Position numbers and translations under genes: made by a program. DNA of 64,000 nt, taken from contig JAJPEN010000033.1 of the NCBI GenBank assembly GCA_021166835.1, positions 62,001-126,000 on the forward strand, given 5' to 3'. Positions 18,873 to 28,286 of the stretch are shown piece after piece. The DNA is from Burkholderiaceae bacterium. Its GTDB lineage: Bacteria; Pseudomonadota; Gammaproteobacteria; Burkholderiales; Burkholderiaceae. Numbering within the stretch: position 1 is the stretch's first letter; the number at the start of each line of letters is the position of its first letter. The notes beneath the pieces were generated by a model, which had not been told where the DNA came from, made no database searches, and saw nothing but the letters and a program-made list of their open reading frames with translations.

Positions 18873-20387
18873 GTGTCTTCCCCCGCCCGATCGTCTCCGC
18901 GCTGCGCGCCGCAGCCGCTGTTGCGCGCGCAGCAGATCCTCGACTGGCACGATGCCTTTCTTCACGGCCGCGCGCCTCGGCCGCCGGCCGGCGATGCCTG
19001 GCAATGGATCGCCGGGAACCACCGCAGCAACGTCGCCCTGTGGGGCGAGGAGGACAAGGCGCGCCGCACCGACGTCGCCGATTCGGCGATCGCCGCCTGC
19101 AAGCGGCGAATCGACGGGCTGAACCAGCGGCGAAACGATGCGGTCGAGAAGCTCGACGAAGCGATCCATGCGTGGCTGCAGGAAGTGCGTTGCGGGCAGC
19201 CGCCCGAAATGGAACAGTCGGCCGCGTTGTCCAGCGAGACGCCGGGCGCGATGATCGACCGCCTGTCGATCCTTGCGTTGAAGGTCCATCACATGCGCAT
19301 CCAGGCGCAGCGAGAGGACGAAGACGATGCGCACCGCGCCCGCTGCGCCGCGCGACTCGAAGTGCTGATCGAGCAGCGCGGCGACCTTGCCGCGTGCCTC
19401 GATGCGCTGCTCGCCGGCCTGCCGGAAGGCCGTACGCGCTTTCGCGTCTACCGGCAGTTCAAGATGTACAACGACCCGCGGCTGAACCCGGAGCTGTATC
19501 GGCGGGCCCGGGGCCGTGCGCAAGGCGACGGGGCGGCGGCGCAGTCAGTGGCGCAATCAGCGGCGAACGGCGAAGCCGGCACCGACCCGCTCGTCGACGT
19601 CCTCGTGCCGACCTGCGATCGCCCCGCCGCACTGGCGGTGACGCTCACCTCGCTGCTGGCGCAGACCTTCTCGCCGCTTCGCATCGTCGTCTCCGACCAG
19701 GGCGAGACGTACCCGGTCGAGGCGCAGCGCGAGACGCAGGCGGTGGTGCGCGTCCTGCGCGCACGAGGACATCGCGTGGAGATCCTGCGTCACCTGCCGC
19801 GGCGCGGCCTCGCCGAGCAACGGCATTTCCTGCTCGGACAGTCGCACGCGCCATACGTGCTGTTCCTCGACGACGACGTCGTCGTCGAGCCCGATCTCGT
19901 CGCGCGCCTGTATGCGACCCTCGTCGAACAGCGCTGCGGCTTCGTCGGCAGCGCACTGATCGGGCTGGGCTTCGCCGGCGACCGGCGGCCGCACGAGGAG
20001 GCGATCGAGTTCTGGGAGGGGCCGGTCGAGCCGGAAGCGGTCACGCCCGACAGCCCGGCCTGGCAACGGCATCGCCTGCACAGCGCGGCGAACCTGTGGC
20101 ATCTGCAGACGCGCCTGGCGCTCGATGCCCGGCGCCAGCGCTTGTATCGCGTGGCCTGGGTGGGCGGCTGCGTGCTGTTCGATGCACAGAAGCTGCGCGA
20201 GGCGGGCGGCTTCGAATTCTGGCCCGAGCTTCCCGCCGAGCATTGCGGAGAGGACGTTCTCGCCCAGTTGCGCGTGATGAAGCGTTTCGGCGGCTGCGCG
20301 ATCATTCCTTCCGGCGCGTATCACCAGGAGCTGCCCACTACGGTGCCCCGGCGTGAATTCGATGCGCCGCGCCTGCTTTCCGCCTGA
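18873..20387 (+). CDS. DUF4254 plus family 2 glycosyltransferase fusion
   Basis: About 504 residues. The N-terminal ~215 residues are helical and match DUF4254 ([40 protein letters not shown]). The C-terminal part is a GT-A fold: [16 protein letters not shown] near residue 240, then [11 protein letters not shown] (DxD) near 330. DUF4254 is seen fused to or beside sugar transferases in LPS/capsule loci, so a surface-glycan role is likely. The start is uncertain: GTG 18873 is chosen, and an in-frame TTG lies 22 codons upstream. The last 50 bp overlap the opposing GT9 gene. Confidence 0.82.
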   Translation: MSSPARSSPRCAPQPLLRAQQILDWHDAFLHGRAPRPPAGDAWQWIAGNHRSNVALWGEEDKARRTDVADSAIAACKRRIDGLNQRRNDAVEKLDEAIHAWLQEVRCGQPPEMEQSAALSSETPGAMIDRLSILALKVHHMRIQAQREDEDDAHRARCAARLEVLIEQRGDLAACLDALLAGLPEGRTRFRVYRQFKMYNDPRLNPELYRRARGRAQGDGAAAQSVAQSAANGEAGTDPLVDVLVPTCDRPAALAVTLTSLLAQTFSPLRIVVSDQGETYPVEAQRETQAVVRVLRARGHRVEILRHLPRRGLAEQRHFLLGQSHAPYVLFLDDDVVVEPDLVARLYATLVEQRCGFVGSALIGLGFAGDRRPHEEAIEFWEGPVEPEAVTPDSPAWQRHRLHSAANLWHLQTRLALDARRQRLYRVAWVGGCVLFDAQKLREAGGFEFWPELPAEHCGEDVLAQLRVMKRFGGCAIIPSGAYHQELPTTVPRREFDAPRLLSA

Positions 20388-21432
20388 GGACGACGTCCGC
20401 CGCTTCGCCGGTCGGGCTCGACAGCAGCTCCTTCGCCTGGGACACCACCGCTTGCGGTGCGCCGTTGCCGTCGCCTGCCAGCACGGCGCGGTGCAACGCC
20501 GCATCGAGCGGCGCCCAGCGTTGCGGGTCGGAATGGCTGAACACGACCACCGACGGAACGCGCAGCGCCGCTGCCAGGTGCGAGACGCCGGTATCGTTGG
20601 AAACGAGCAGCCTCGCGTCGGCGATCAGCGCCGCGAGTGCGCCGAAGGAGATCGGCGCTGCCGCATCGATGGCGGGCGCCCGCATCCGTGAGCGCAGGCT
20701 CGCGCTCAGTTCGCGTTCGTGCTCCGAGCCGGTGACGACGATCGGCAGTCCCGAGACGTCGTGCAGCGCATCGGCGACCGCCGCGAAATGCTCGGGCGGC
20801 CAGCACCGGTCCGCCGAGCGCGCGCCGGGGTGGATGCAGATGTAGTTGCCGGGCGTCAGGTGCTGCGCCAGTCCGCTGGCGTGCAGTTCCTCCCGGTCGG
20901 CGGGAAGCAGCGGGAACTCGAGCGACTCGTCGCGCGACGCGCAACCGAGGAATCGCGTCAATGCGAGCAGGCGGCGCACCTCGTGCCCCCGTTCCGGATA
21001 ACGAAGCCACGCATTGCCCGCATTTTTGCCTGGGCGCTCGTCGTCGTCGCTTCCGTCACGCGTGAATCCGGCGATGCGGCGCGCACCGAGCAGCCGCGCC
21101 ACGCGGTTCGAGACGTGCCCGTCGCCGTGCATCTGCAGCGCGAGATCGAAGCCGCGCAAGCGCGCATCGAGCACGAAGCGCGCGAATGCGCGCGGGTTCG
21201 CCGGTTGTTCCGGCAGTCCCGGAAATCCCGGAAAGGACAGGAAGTCGTCGAGATAGCGCGGCAGCCGTTCGGGCAGCGATCGCGCCCAAGGCAGGCCGAC
21301 GAGTGTGATCGACGCATGCGGGCATTCGCGGCGCAGCGCGCGCAGCGCGGGCACGGCGCACAGCGTATCGCCGAGCTGCAGGGCGCGCAGCACGACGATG
21401 CGGCGGGGGCGGAAACTTCGTAGCAGCGACAT
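20338..21432 (-). CDS. Family 9 glycosyltransferase (heptosyltransferase-like)
   Basis: A 364-residue GT-B protein. The N-terminal [24 protein letters not shown] is the ADP-heptose:LPS heptosyltransferase signature, with the usual acidic residue replaced by Gln. The C-terminal half has [20 protein letters not shown] and [20 protein letters not shown], the donor-binding block. It probably adds a sugar to lipopolysaccharide or a related glycan. The start is taken as ATG 21432 ([11 protein letters not shown]); a longer frame upstream has no family sequence. Its tail overlaps the convergent GT2 gene. Confidence 0.88.
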   Translation of the reverse strand: MSLLRSFRPRRIVVLRALQLGDTLCAVPALRALRRECPHASITLVGLPWARSLPERLPRYLDDFLSFPGFPGLPEQPANPRAFARFVLDARLRGFDLALQMHGDGHVSNRVARLLGARRIAGFTRDGSDDDERPGKNAGNAWLRYPERGHEVRRLLALTRFLGCASRDESLEFPLLPADREELHASGLAQHLTPGNYICIHPGARSADRCWPPEHFAAVADALHDVSGLPIVVTGSEHERELSASLRSRMRAPAIDAAAPISFGALAALIADARLLVSNDTGVSHLAAALRVPSVVVFSHSDPQRWAPLDAALHRAVLAGDGNGAPQAVVSQAKELLSSPTGEAADVVLRRKAGAAHRIHAGAP

Positions 21433-21520
21433 GGCGTCCGGCGTTGGCGGTTTTGCCGGGGCCCAGCAATCGCCGGGCCATGCTCGTGCGGCGCCGGACC
21501 GCGGCGCGCAGCCCTGGACA

Positions 21521-21554
21521 CCATGGCCGCCCGCCAGGACGCGGGCGACCATGG
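21521..21554. terminator. Hairpin downstream of the sensor kinase gene
   Basis: CCATGGCCGCCCGC (21521-21534) and GCGGGCGACCATGG (21541-21554) form a 14-bp stem with one mismatch and a 6-base loop. It begins 5 bp after the kinase stop on the minus strand. No T-run follows, so it may act as a stabilising or factor-dependent terminator structure. Confidence 0.55.
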
Positions 21555-21559
21555 AGTGC

Positions 21560-24265
21560 CTAGCCCGCTTCGAGCGCCGCGATCGAGACGCGGAAGCAGG
21601 CGCCGCAGCCGCTGTCCGGCATCAGTGTCAGGCTTCCGCCGAGCCGGCGCATGATCTGCCAGCTGATCGCCAGGCCCAGCCCGGCGCCGACCACCGCGGT
21701 CTGCGTATGCGCCCATCCGCGGGCGAACTTCGAGAAGATCAGTTCGCGCTCCCCGGCACGAATGCCGGGCCCGTTGTCTTCGACCAGCACCTCGTAGGCG
21801 CCGTCGACCACGCGACTGCGCAAGCGCACGTACGGCGCCTCGCTGGTGTTGTACTTGATCGCGTTCGAGATCAGGTTGATGAACACCTGGCTGAGCCGGT
21901 CGGCGTTCGCCAGCACGAGTACGCCGCGCGCACGCTCGCCGTCGAGCACGCTCACTTTCGTGTTCGCGGCCAGCCCGTGGCACATCCGGATCGAGCGATC
22001 GAGCGCTTTCTCGGGGTCGATCCGCTCGAGCGCCCAGGGCGCCTCGCCCCGCTCGAGCAGGCTGAGGTCGAGCGTGCTGTCGAGCAGGCGGGTGAGGCGC
22101 TCGCTCTCCTCGTGGATGATCGCCAGGAAGTGCCTTGCCCGCGTCGTATCCAGATCGGGCGTCTCGAGCAGGATCTCGGAGAACGACCGGATCGACGTCA
22201 TCGGCGTGCGCACCTCGTGGCTGACCTGGCTGAGGAAATCGTCCTTCTGCGCGTCGAGCTGCGTGAGCCGTTCGTTGGCTTCGCTCAACTGGCGCGCCGC
22301 GATCTCCAGCTCGCGCGACTTGTACTCGAGACGCTCGCTGTATTCGCGGATGCGCTGCGTCTCGTCGGCGATCTTCATCAGCTCGTCGAGGCTGATCGTC
22401 TCGCCGGTGACCACCTGCGAGATCATCGCGCGCGCCGAAGCGGCGCCCACGCTGCCGGCGAGCTTGCGCTCGAGCTGCGAGATGAACGCGGCATCGGCCC
22501 TGCCGGCGCCGCTGCGCAGCGGGTCGTCCGAGGCGTCGCGAAACAGGCGCCGGGCCTCGTCCGGGCCGAGAATGCGTTCGGCCAGCAGGTTCAGGTCGTA
22601 GGTCTTCGCCGAGCGGCGGATCAGTCCCGAGGCCGCTTCCGCCGTCGTGCGGAAGACGTCGACGAAGAGCGTGCTCTGCAGCCGCTCGAGCGGGCGCTGC
22701 TCGCGCGCGAGCGAGACGAGCACGAACAGCAGCGTGTTGATCGACAGGCTCCAGAACATCGCGTGCACGAGCGGATCGACGCCTTCCAGGCCGAACAGCG
22801 CCTGCGGGCGAAGCAGCGCGATGCCGAGGGGGCCGTGCGCGAGGTCCTCGGGCGACAGCAGCAGTCCGCCGCCGAAGCTCGGCAGGAACAGCGTGTACCC
22901 CCAGAGCAGCGCGCCGGCGAGCAGGCCGGTGAAGGCGCCGGCCGCGTTCGCCTGTCGCCAGAAGAGCCCGCCGAGCAGCGCGGGCAGGAACTGCGCGACG
23001 CCGGCGAAGGAGATCAGGCCGATCGAGGCGAGCGCGTCGGAGTTCCCGCTCCAGCGGAAATAGAGGAAGCCGAGCAGCATCACCAGGCAGATGCTCAGGC
23101 GCCGGCTGCCGAGCAGGAAGCCGCGGATCGGGCCGCCGGGGCCCACCGGTACCCAATGCAGGCGCAGCGCGATCGGCATGATCAGGTGGTTCGACATCAT
23201 CGTCGACAGCGCGATGCTGGCGACGATGACCATCGACGTGGCCGACGAGAAGCCGCCGAGGAAGGAGAGCAGCGCGACCGTGTCGTGCCCCGCCCAGATC
23301 GGCAGCGTCAATACGAACATGTCGGGATCCGAGCCCGCTGGCAGCATGCTCAGCCCGCCGATGGCGATCGGCAGCACGAACAGCGTGATCAGGAACAGGT
23401 ACAGCGGAAAGAGCCACGACGCGGTGCGCAGGTGCCGCTCGTCGGAGATCTCGACGACGGCGACCTGGAACTGGCGCGGCAGGCAGACGATGGCGGCGGC
23501 CGACAGGAAGGTGAGCGTCACCCAGCGCGGCCCGAACACGTCCTCCGAGTGCAGCAGCTCGGGCGAGGCGAGGTCGAACAGCTCTCCGGGGCTGCCGGCG
23601 ATGAAGAAGACGAGCAGGATGCCGACCACCAGCAGCGCGGCGAGCTTGACGACCGCCTCGAGCGCGATCGCCGCCACGACGCCGTGATGCCGCTCGTTGG
23701 CGTCGATGTTGCGCGTGCCGAACAGGATCGTGAACACCGCCATGCCGGCGGCGATCCAGAAGCCGGTGTTGTAGTCGGGCGCCACCGTCGGCATGCCGGC
23801 CAGCGACTCGGGGCCGATGTTGCTGATCACGTGGAAGCTGGTCGTCACCGCCTTCAGCTGCAGCGCGATGTACGGCGCTCCGCCGATGACCGCGATCAAG
23901 GCGACCAGCGCGGCCAGCGCCTCGCTCTTGCCGTAGCGCGACGAGATCATGTCGGCGATCGACGTGATGCGCTGGGTGCGGCCGATGCGCACGAGCTTGC
24001 GCAGCAGCGCCCACCAGCCGACGAACACCAGCACCGGGCCGATGTAGATCGTGACGAACTCGAGCCCGTTGCGCGCCGCCGAGCCGACCGCGCCGTAGAA
24101 GGTCCACGACGTGCAGTACACCGAGATCGACAGCGTGTAGACGACCGGCGACTGCAGCCAGCCCAGGCGCCCGGCGCGCGCGCGGCGGTCGCCGTGGAAG
24201 GCCACGGCGAACAGCAGCGCGACGTAGGCCAGCGCGATGAAGAGGACGAAATTGGGCGAGAGCAC
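21560..24265 (-). CDS. Sensor histidine kinase with sodium:solute symporter domain (CbrA-like)
   Basis: A 901-residue protein. Residues about 1-480 are a 12-13 helix SSS-family transporter domain (YCTSWTFYGAVGSAARNG, then TRNIDANERHHGVVAAIALE). A coiled-coil segment (about 620-675), a HisKA box QVSHEVRTPM with phosphoacceptor His683, and a HATPase domain (VEDNGPGIRAGERE, GAGLGLAISWQIM) follow. Kinases of this layout, such as CbrA, couple a transporter-like sensor to carbon or nutrient control. No C-terminal receiver is present. The single-domain response regulator two genes upstream is the likely partner. Confidence 0.93.
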   Translation of the reverse strand: MLSPNFVLFIALAYVALLFAVAFHGDRRARAGRLGWLQSPVVYTLSISVYCTSWTFYGAVGSAARNGLEFVTIYIGPVLVFVGWWALLRKLVRIGRTQRITSIADMISSRYGKSEALAALVALIAVIGGAPYIALQLKAVTTSFHVISNIGPESLAGMPTVAPDYNTGFWIAAGMAVFTILFGTRNIDANERHHGVVAAIALEAVVKLAALLVVGILLVFFIAGSPGELFDLASPELLHSEDVFGPRWVTLTFLSAAAIVCLPRQFQVAVVEISDERHLRTASWLFPLYLFLITLFVLPIAIGGLSMLPAGSDPDMFVLTLPIWAGHDTVALLSFLGGFSSATSMVIVASIALSTMMSNHLIMPIALRLHWVPVGPGGPIRGFLLGSRRLSICLVMLLGFLYFRWSGNSDALASIGLISFAGVAQFLPALLGGLFWRQANAAGAFTGLLAGALLWGYTLFLPSFGGGLLLSPEDLAHGPLGIALLRPQALFGLEGVDPLVHAMFWSLSINTLLFVLVSLAREQRPLERLQSTLFVDVFRTTAEAASGLIRRSAKTYDLNLLAERILGPDEARRLFRDASDDPLRSGAGRADAAFISQLERKLAGSVGAASARAMISQVVTGETISLDELMKIADETQRIREYSERLEYKSRELEIAARQLSEANERLTQLDAQKDDFLSQVSHEVRTPMTSIRSFSEILLETPDLDTTRARHFLAIIHEESERLTRLLDSTLDLSLLERGEAPWALERIDPEKALDRSIRMCHGLAANTKVSVLDGERARGVLVLANADRLSQVFINLISNAIKYNTSEAPYVRLRSRVVDGAYEVLVEDNGPGIRAGERELIFSKFARGWAHTQTAVVGAGLGLAISWQIMRRLGGSLTLMPDSGCGACFRVSIAALEAG

Positions 24266-24268
24266 TGT

Positions 24269-24517
24269 TCAGCCCTCGTCCTCGTCGCCGGAGTCGAGGC
24301 GCCGCGACAGCGCCAGCGCCGAGGCGATCAGCGCGATCCAGACGCCGAAGAGCCAGGCGACGATCGCCGGCACGCCGAAGAAGTGCCCGCGTCCGGCGAA
24401 CAGCCCGATGATCGGCGGCATCCAGGCGAACAGGCCCAGCAGCGGCAGCAGTACGGCGACGTCGCGCAGCCGGCGCGGGGGCGGGCGGCGCTTCGGCCGG
24501 GAAGAGCGGCGCGGCAT
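24269..24517 (-). CDS. Small two-helix membrane protein beside the SSS kinase
   Basis: An 82-residue protein with a very basic N-terminus (RRSSRPKRRPPPRR), two hydrophobic helices (about 20-43 and 48-70) and an acidic tail (DSGDEDEG). It recalls the small DUF3311-like proteins that accompany SSS transporters, but the match is only topological. It ends 3 bp before the kinase gene, so it is co-transcribed and may be an accessory subunit of the sensor. Confidence 0.7.
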   Translation of the reverse strand: MPRRSSRPKRRPPPRRLRDVAVLLPLLGLFAWMPPIIGLFAGRGHFFGVPAIVAWLFGVWIALIASALALSRRLDSGDEDEG

Positions 24518-24538
24518 GTCGTTCGCCCGGCCGCCCCG

Positions 24539-24904
24539 TCAGGGCACCAGGCGGCGGACTTCGTCGACGATCTCGCGATTGGAGAACGGCTTCGTCATGA
24601 AACCGTCGACGCCGATCTCCTCGGCCATCCGGCGGTCGTGCGCCTGGCCCTTGGCGGTGAGCACGATGACGCGCACCGAACGCAGCGAAGGATCGGACTT
24701 GACCTGCTTGAGCACCTCGAAGCCGTTGAGCCTGGGCAGCATGACGTCGAGGATCATCAGGTCGGGCGGGTCGGCGCGCAGTCGTTGCATCGCGGCCTCG
24801 CCGTCGAGCACCGAAGAGACCTCGTAGCCGCTGCGGCTGAGAACGAAGCTCAGCGACTCGACGATGTGCGGTTCGTCTTCGGCGATCAGCACCCTCGTGT
24901 TCAT
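24539..24904 (-). CDS. Single-domain CheY-like response regulator
   Basis: A 121-residue receiver domain with acidic pocket Glu9/Asp10, phosphoacceptor Asp53 (LMILDVMLP), a conserved Thr in VLTAKG and Lys105 (MTKPF). There is no output domain, so it must act by protein contact or phosphotransfer. It is the first gene of the minus-strand set with the small membrane protein and the SSS-kinase, its probable phosphodonor. Confidence 0.9.
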   Translation of the reverse strand: MNTRVLIAEDEPHIVESLSFVLSRSGYEVSSVLDGEAAMQRLRADPPDLMILDVMLPRLNGFEVLKQVKSDPSLRSVRVIVLTAKGQAHDRRMAEEIGVDGFMTKPFSNREIVDEVRRLVP

Positions 24905-24989
24905 CGGCCGTGTTCGGAGGCGAGACGTCGTTTCCCGGTAGCGCGCAGTGTAGCGGCTTCGGGGGCGTCGAAGAAGGAGGCGGGCGGCA

Positions 24990-26549
24990 TCAGACGTCGA
25001 CGATCGGGTCTTCCTGCCGGTACCAGCAGTCGTGCCGCACGCACAGCCGGCAGGTCGGCCCGACCGGCACCGCGGGTGCGCCCGACGAGAGGTTCATGCC
25101 GTCGCCGTACACCGTGCGGTCGGCGTGCAGCGCGTCGAAGGCCAGCATCACCGAGGCCAGCCGCCTGGGCATCGTGAACGAGGGCCGGGCCTTCTCGTCG
25201 CTGCGCGCGAGCATCACGAAGCGCCCGCCGTTGGGAAATTCGACCAGCTCGCGCGCGAGCGCCCCGGGCGACTGGAACGCCGCGTAGATCGGCCACAGCG
25301 GACAGGCCATGCCGTGCCGGGGCAGCAGCAGGTTCGGCAGCGGGTAGCGCTTGCTGACGAAGCCCGCGACGTCCACGCGCAGGAACGCGAACGGAATCGC
25401 CTGCGCGCCGGGACGCTGCAGCGTGACCAGCCGATGGCAGACCTGCTCGAAGCTCGCGTCGAAGCGGCGCATCAGGCGCTCGATGTCGTAGCGCTCGGCG
25501 AGCGCGGCCTCGAGCATCGGTTCGTAGGGCAGCAGGATCGCCGCAGCCAGATACGAGACGAGGACGCGCGCGGCGCGCCGCCGGGCCGCATCGCCGGTCA
25601 GCAGCGGCGTGCGCGCGATCTCGGCGGCGATCGGCGCGCCGCGCAGGAAGGTCTGCGCGGCGAACTTCGCCAGCTCGAAGCGGCGCGTGGTCGGGGCCAC
25701 CGAGCCGGGCAGCGTGAGGAGCCGCTGCGCCTCGTCCCATTGCGCGAAGGGGGAGGCGTCGTGCACCGTACCGATGCGCACCCGCACGTCGTGCACGCGC
25801 TCGAGGTAGTCGGCGAGATCGCTCTCGCGGCAGGCGCCGCCGATCGACGCGGAGGCGCGGAAGTCGACGCTCGCCCGCTCGAGCGACGGGAAGTGATTGC
25901 CGCGATCGAGGAGGAAATCGTCGACTTCCTCGGCCGGCGTCACCGACCGGGTTCCGGTATGCGCCTTGTCGAAGAACGACGCGAGCGCCTGCGCGACGTC
26001 GGACAGCCGCGCGCTCTCCGCTCCGATGATCGACACGAAGCGCGCGCGCTGCCCCGGTTCGAGATCCTCCACCGTCTCGAGGATCTCCGACGACGAGCGG
26101 ATCGCCGCCACGCGGCTGAGCATCGAATGCACGGTCTCGCCGAGGACGGGGTCGTGGTGCAGGCGATCGGCGAGCGCGCTCACCGCCTGCGTGCGATCGA
26201 GCAGCGCGCGGTGAAGCCGCACCACTGCCTGCGCCCATGCTTCCTGTCGGCCGGCGAGTTCTTCCGCGCTGTCGGCATCGAGCCGCAAGCCGGCAAGCTC
26301 GGGCTCGGCGGATACCGACGCGAGGTCGTCGACCAGGCGCCGCTGCGCGGCGCCGTCCAGTTCGTCCAGCGGAACGTCGAGCGCCGCGCCCACGCGCTTG
26401 AGCAGCGAGCCGCCGATGTTGCGCTTGTTGCTCTCGATCAGGTTCAGGTACGACGCGGAGATGCCCAGCGTGGCCGCCAGGCCTGCCTGCGTGATCCCCA
26501 GCGCGCGCCGTCGCTCGCGGATGCGCGCGCCGATCAGCGAGCGCGGCAC
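24990..26549 (-). CDS. XRE-family regulator of short-chain acyl metabolism (ScfR-type)
   Basis: A 519-residue protein. An N-terminal helix-turn-helix (about 5-62, ITQAGLAATLGISASYLNLIE) is followed by an IrrE-like DUF955 segment and a DUF2083 C-terminal region. The C-terminal PTCRLCVRHDCWYRQ carries three Cys, a probable metal or Fe-S site. The ScfR/RamB family senses short-chain acyl-CoA and controls propionate or acetate-type pathways (family knowledge). The start is GTG 26549. It is transcribed away from a second LIV-type operon across a 201-bp AT-richer gap, so control of that operon is plausible but unproven. Confidence 0.85.
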   Translation of the reverse strand: MPRSLIGARIRERRRALGITQAGLAATLGISASYLNLIESNKRNIGGSLLKRVGAALDVPLDELDGAAQRRLVDDLASVSAEPELAGLRLDADSAEELAGRQEAWAQAVVRLHRALLDRTQAVSALADRLHHDPVLGETVHSMLSRVAAIRSSSEILETVEDLEPGQRARFVSIIGAESARLSDVAQALASFFDKAHTGTRSVTPAEEVDDFLLDRGNHFPSLERASVDFRASASIGGACRESDLADYLERVHDVRVRIGTVHDASPFAQWDEAQRLLTLPGSVAPTTRRFELAKFAAQTFLRGAPIAAEIARTPLLTGDAARRRAARVLVSYLAAAILLPYEPMLEAALAERYDIERLMRRFDASFEQVCHRLVTLQRPGAQAIPFAFLRVDVAGFVSKRYPLPNLLLPRHGMACPLWPIYAAFQSPGALARELVEFPNGGRFVMLARSDEKARPSFTMPRRLASVMLAFDALHADRTVYGDGMNLSSGAPAVPVGPTCRLCVRHDCWYRQEDPIVDV

Positions 26550-26750
26550 ATTCCCCTCGTCAGCGCCCGATGCTGCGTTGCAAGGTCAATTTTCGACAGA
26601 TTTTCTCGCGGCACATTTTATTGTTCACAAAAATACCCAATCAAGTCAATCAGCTATTGCCGCATTGACTCGCGGGAACCATTCTCTCGCGAAGATTCGG
26701 CGCAACTCGGCGTCGGCTCGACGATTCCCAACGGACACGAAGGAGGCGAG
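26550..26750. promoter_or_regulatory. Divergent intergenic region between ScfR-type regulator and LIV operon
   Basis: This 201-bp gap is clearly AT-richer than its surroundings (especially 26585-26665). It contains TTTATTGTTCACAAAAATA, a loosely palindromic TTGTTCACAA core (about 26620-26630), and TTGACT at 26665-26670 as a possible -35 for the plus-strand operon. The SD AAGGAGG lies just before the ATG at 26751. No match to a known operator is claimed. Confidence 0.45.
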
Positions 26751-28124
26751 ATGGGCAGACACGACGACAGGAGCCGCAGCGAGGGCGAGGCAGCGCGCAG
26801 GGAAGGAATCTCGCGCCGCGACGCGCTGCGCCTGGGTACCGGAGCGGTTCTCATTCCTGGGCTCGGCCACATCAACTGGGCTTTCGCGCAGGACAAGCCG
26901 GCGATCGGCACCTGGCCGGCCGGCTCGCAGGGCGACACGGTCTATGTCGCCGCCGCGGTTCCGCTCACCGGCACCTACGCCGTGCAGGGCGCCGACGAGC
27001 TGAAGGGCTGGGAGCTTGCCGTCGAGCACATGAACACGAATCACGAGCTGATGAAGAAGCTCGCGCCGAAAGTCGACAAGGGCGTGCTCGGCAAGAAAGT
27101 GGAACTGCTCTACGCCGACTCGGCAGCCAAGCCGAACCAGGCGGTGCAGGCGCAGCAGACCTTCATCAACCAGAAGAAGGTCATCCTGATGACCGGCTCG
27201 ACCTCGTCGGCGGTCGCGGTCGCGCTGAACAAGTTCGCGCAGCGCGAGAAGATCCTGTACATGCCCGGCATCTCGGGGTCGAACGACACCACCGGCAAGG
27301 ACTGCGTGCGCTACGGCTTCCGCCAGGGCTATTTCGGCGAGATGGCCGCCAACGCGATCGGGCCGATCCTGCTCAAGCAGTTCGGCAAGAATCGCAAGAT
27401 GGCGTTCATGACGCCGGACTACACCTACGGCCACACCACCACCGAATCGACCGAGCGCTTCCTGCGCGACAAGGGCGGCTGGACAACCGTCACCAACCAG
27501 GTATCGCCGCTGGGCACGCAGGACTTCAGCCAGTACCTGACCAACATCGCGAACTCGGGCGCCGAATTCCTGATGAACGTCAACTGGGGGCGCGACGCCG
27601 TGCTGTCGAGCCAGCAGGCCAGGCAGTTCGGCATCCTGCCGAAGATGACGCTGGTGCTGCCGTACCAGATTCCGTTCTTCGCCAAGGAAACCGGAGTCGA
27701 CATCAGCGCAGGCGTGTTCGCCGCCACCGACTTCTGGTGGACGCTGGAGGACAAATATCCGCTCTCCAAGATGTTCGTCGATGCCTTCCACAAGAAGTAC
27801 GGCTACCGCCCGGAATGGGGCGCCGAGAACGCCTACACGAGCTTCGCGCACTGGGCGCGCATGGTGACCGAGACGGGCAGCTTCTATCCGCCCGACGTCA
27901 TCAAGCACTGGGAGAAGGGCGAGACCATCCCGTCGCTGGTCGGTGACGTGCACTACCGGCCCGAGGACCACCAGTGCATACGCCCGGTGTTCGTCGTGCG
28001 CGGCAAGGCGAAGAAGGACATGCGCAACGACGAGGACTTCTGGGAGGTCGTCGACGAGGTCAAGGGCGAGGAGGTGATCCAGAAGCCCGACGCCTTCGGC
28101 TGCAAGCTCGGCGACTACACCTGA
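26751..28124 (+). CDS. LIV-type substrate-binding protein with Tat leader
   Basis: A 457-residue type I periplasmic binding protein. The long N-region holds a twin-arginine motif (ISRRDALRLG, about residues 20-29) and cleavage is likely after the WAFAQ segment. The mature domain opens with VYVAAAVPLTGTYAVQGAD and shows the LivK/urea-amide binding-protein fold. Tat export suggests folding in the cytoplasm before secretion. A strong SD AAGGAGG supports the ATG. It is the first gene of the second LIV operon, and a strong hairpin follows its stop. Confidence 0.88.
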   Translation: MGRHDDRSRSEGEAARREGISRRDALRLGTGAVLIPGLGHINWAFAQDKPAIGTWPAGSQGDTVYVAAAVPLTGTYAVQGADELKGWELAVEHMNTNHELMKKLAPKVDKGVLGKKVELLYADSAAKPNQAVQAQQTFINQKKVILMTGSTSSAVAVALNKFAQREKILYMPGISGSNDTTGKDCVRYGFRQGYFGEMAANAIGPILLKQFGKNRKMAFMTPDYTYGHTTTESTERFLRDKGGWTTVTNQVSPLGTQDFSQYLTNIANSGAEFLMNVNWGRDAVLSSQQARQFGILPKMTLVLPYQIPFFAKETGVDISAGVFAATDFWWTLEDKYPLSKMFVDAFHKKYGYRPEWGAENAYTSFAHWARMVTETGSFYPPDVIKHWEKGETIPSLVGDVHYRPEDHQCIRPVFVVRGKAKKDMRNDEDFWEVVDEVKGEEVIQKPDAFGCKLGDYT

Positions 28125-28170
28125 CGGCTTCGGGCGCCCTCCGGTCCGGGCACGCCGGAGGCCTCGACCT

Positions 28171-28196
28171 GCCTGCCGCCGCCTCCGGCGGCAGGC
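28171..28196 (+). ncRNA. Intra-operon hairpin after the binding-protein gene
   Basis: GCCTGCCGCCG (28171-28181) and CGGCGGCAGGC (28186-28196) form a perfect 11-bp stem with a CCTC loop in the 162-bp gap between the binding protein and the first permease gene. No T-tract follows. Such hairpins often protect the upstream mRNA and raise the ratio of binding protein to permease (inference). Treated as an RNA structure, not a separate gene. Confidence 0.55.
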
Positions 28197-28286
28197 GTCC
28201 CTGCAGGCGCCTTCGCTCGCGTCGCGCATCGGACCCTTCCTCGTGAAACGAATGCTCGTATCGATCCACTCTCCGGGCGGAACAGC

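Noticed and set aside
21305..25177. 1290-codon open frame on the plus strand
   Set aside because: It is antisense to the SSS kinase, its small partner and the response regulator. The translation is low-complexity Arg/Asp/Gln and no motif is present.
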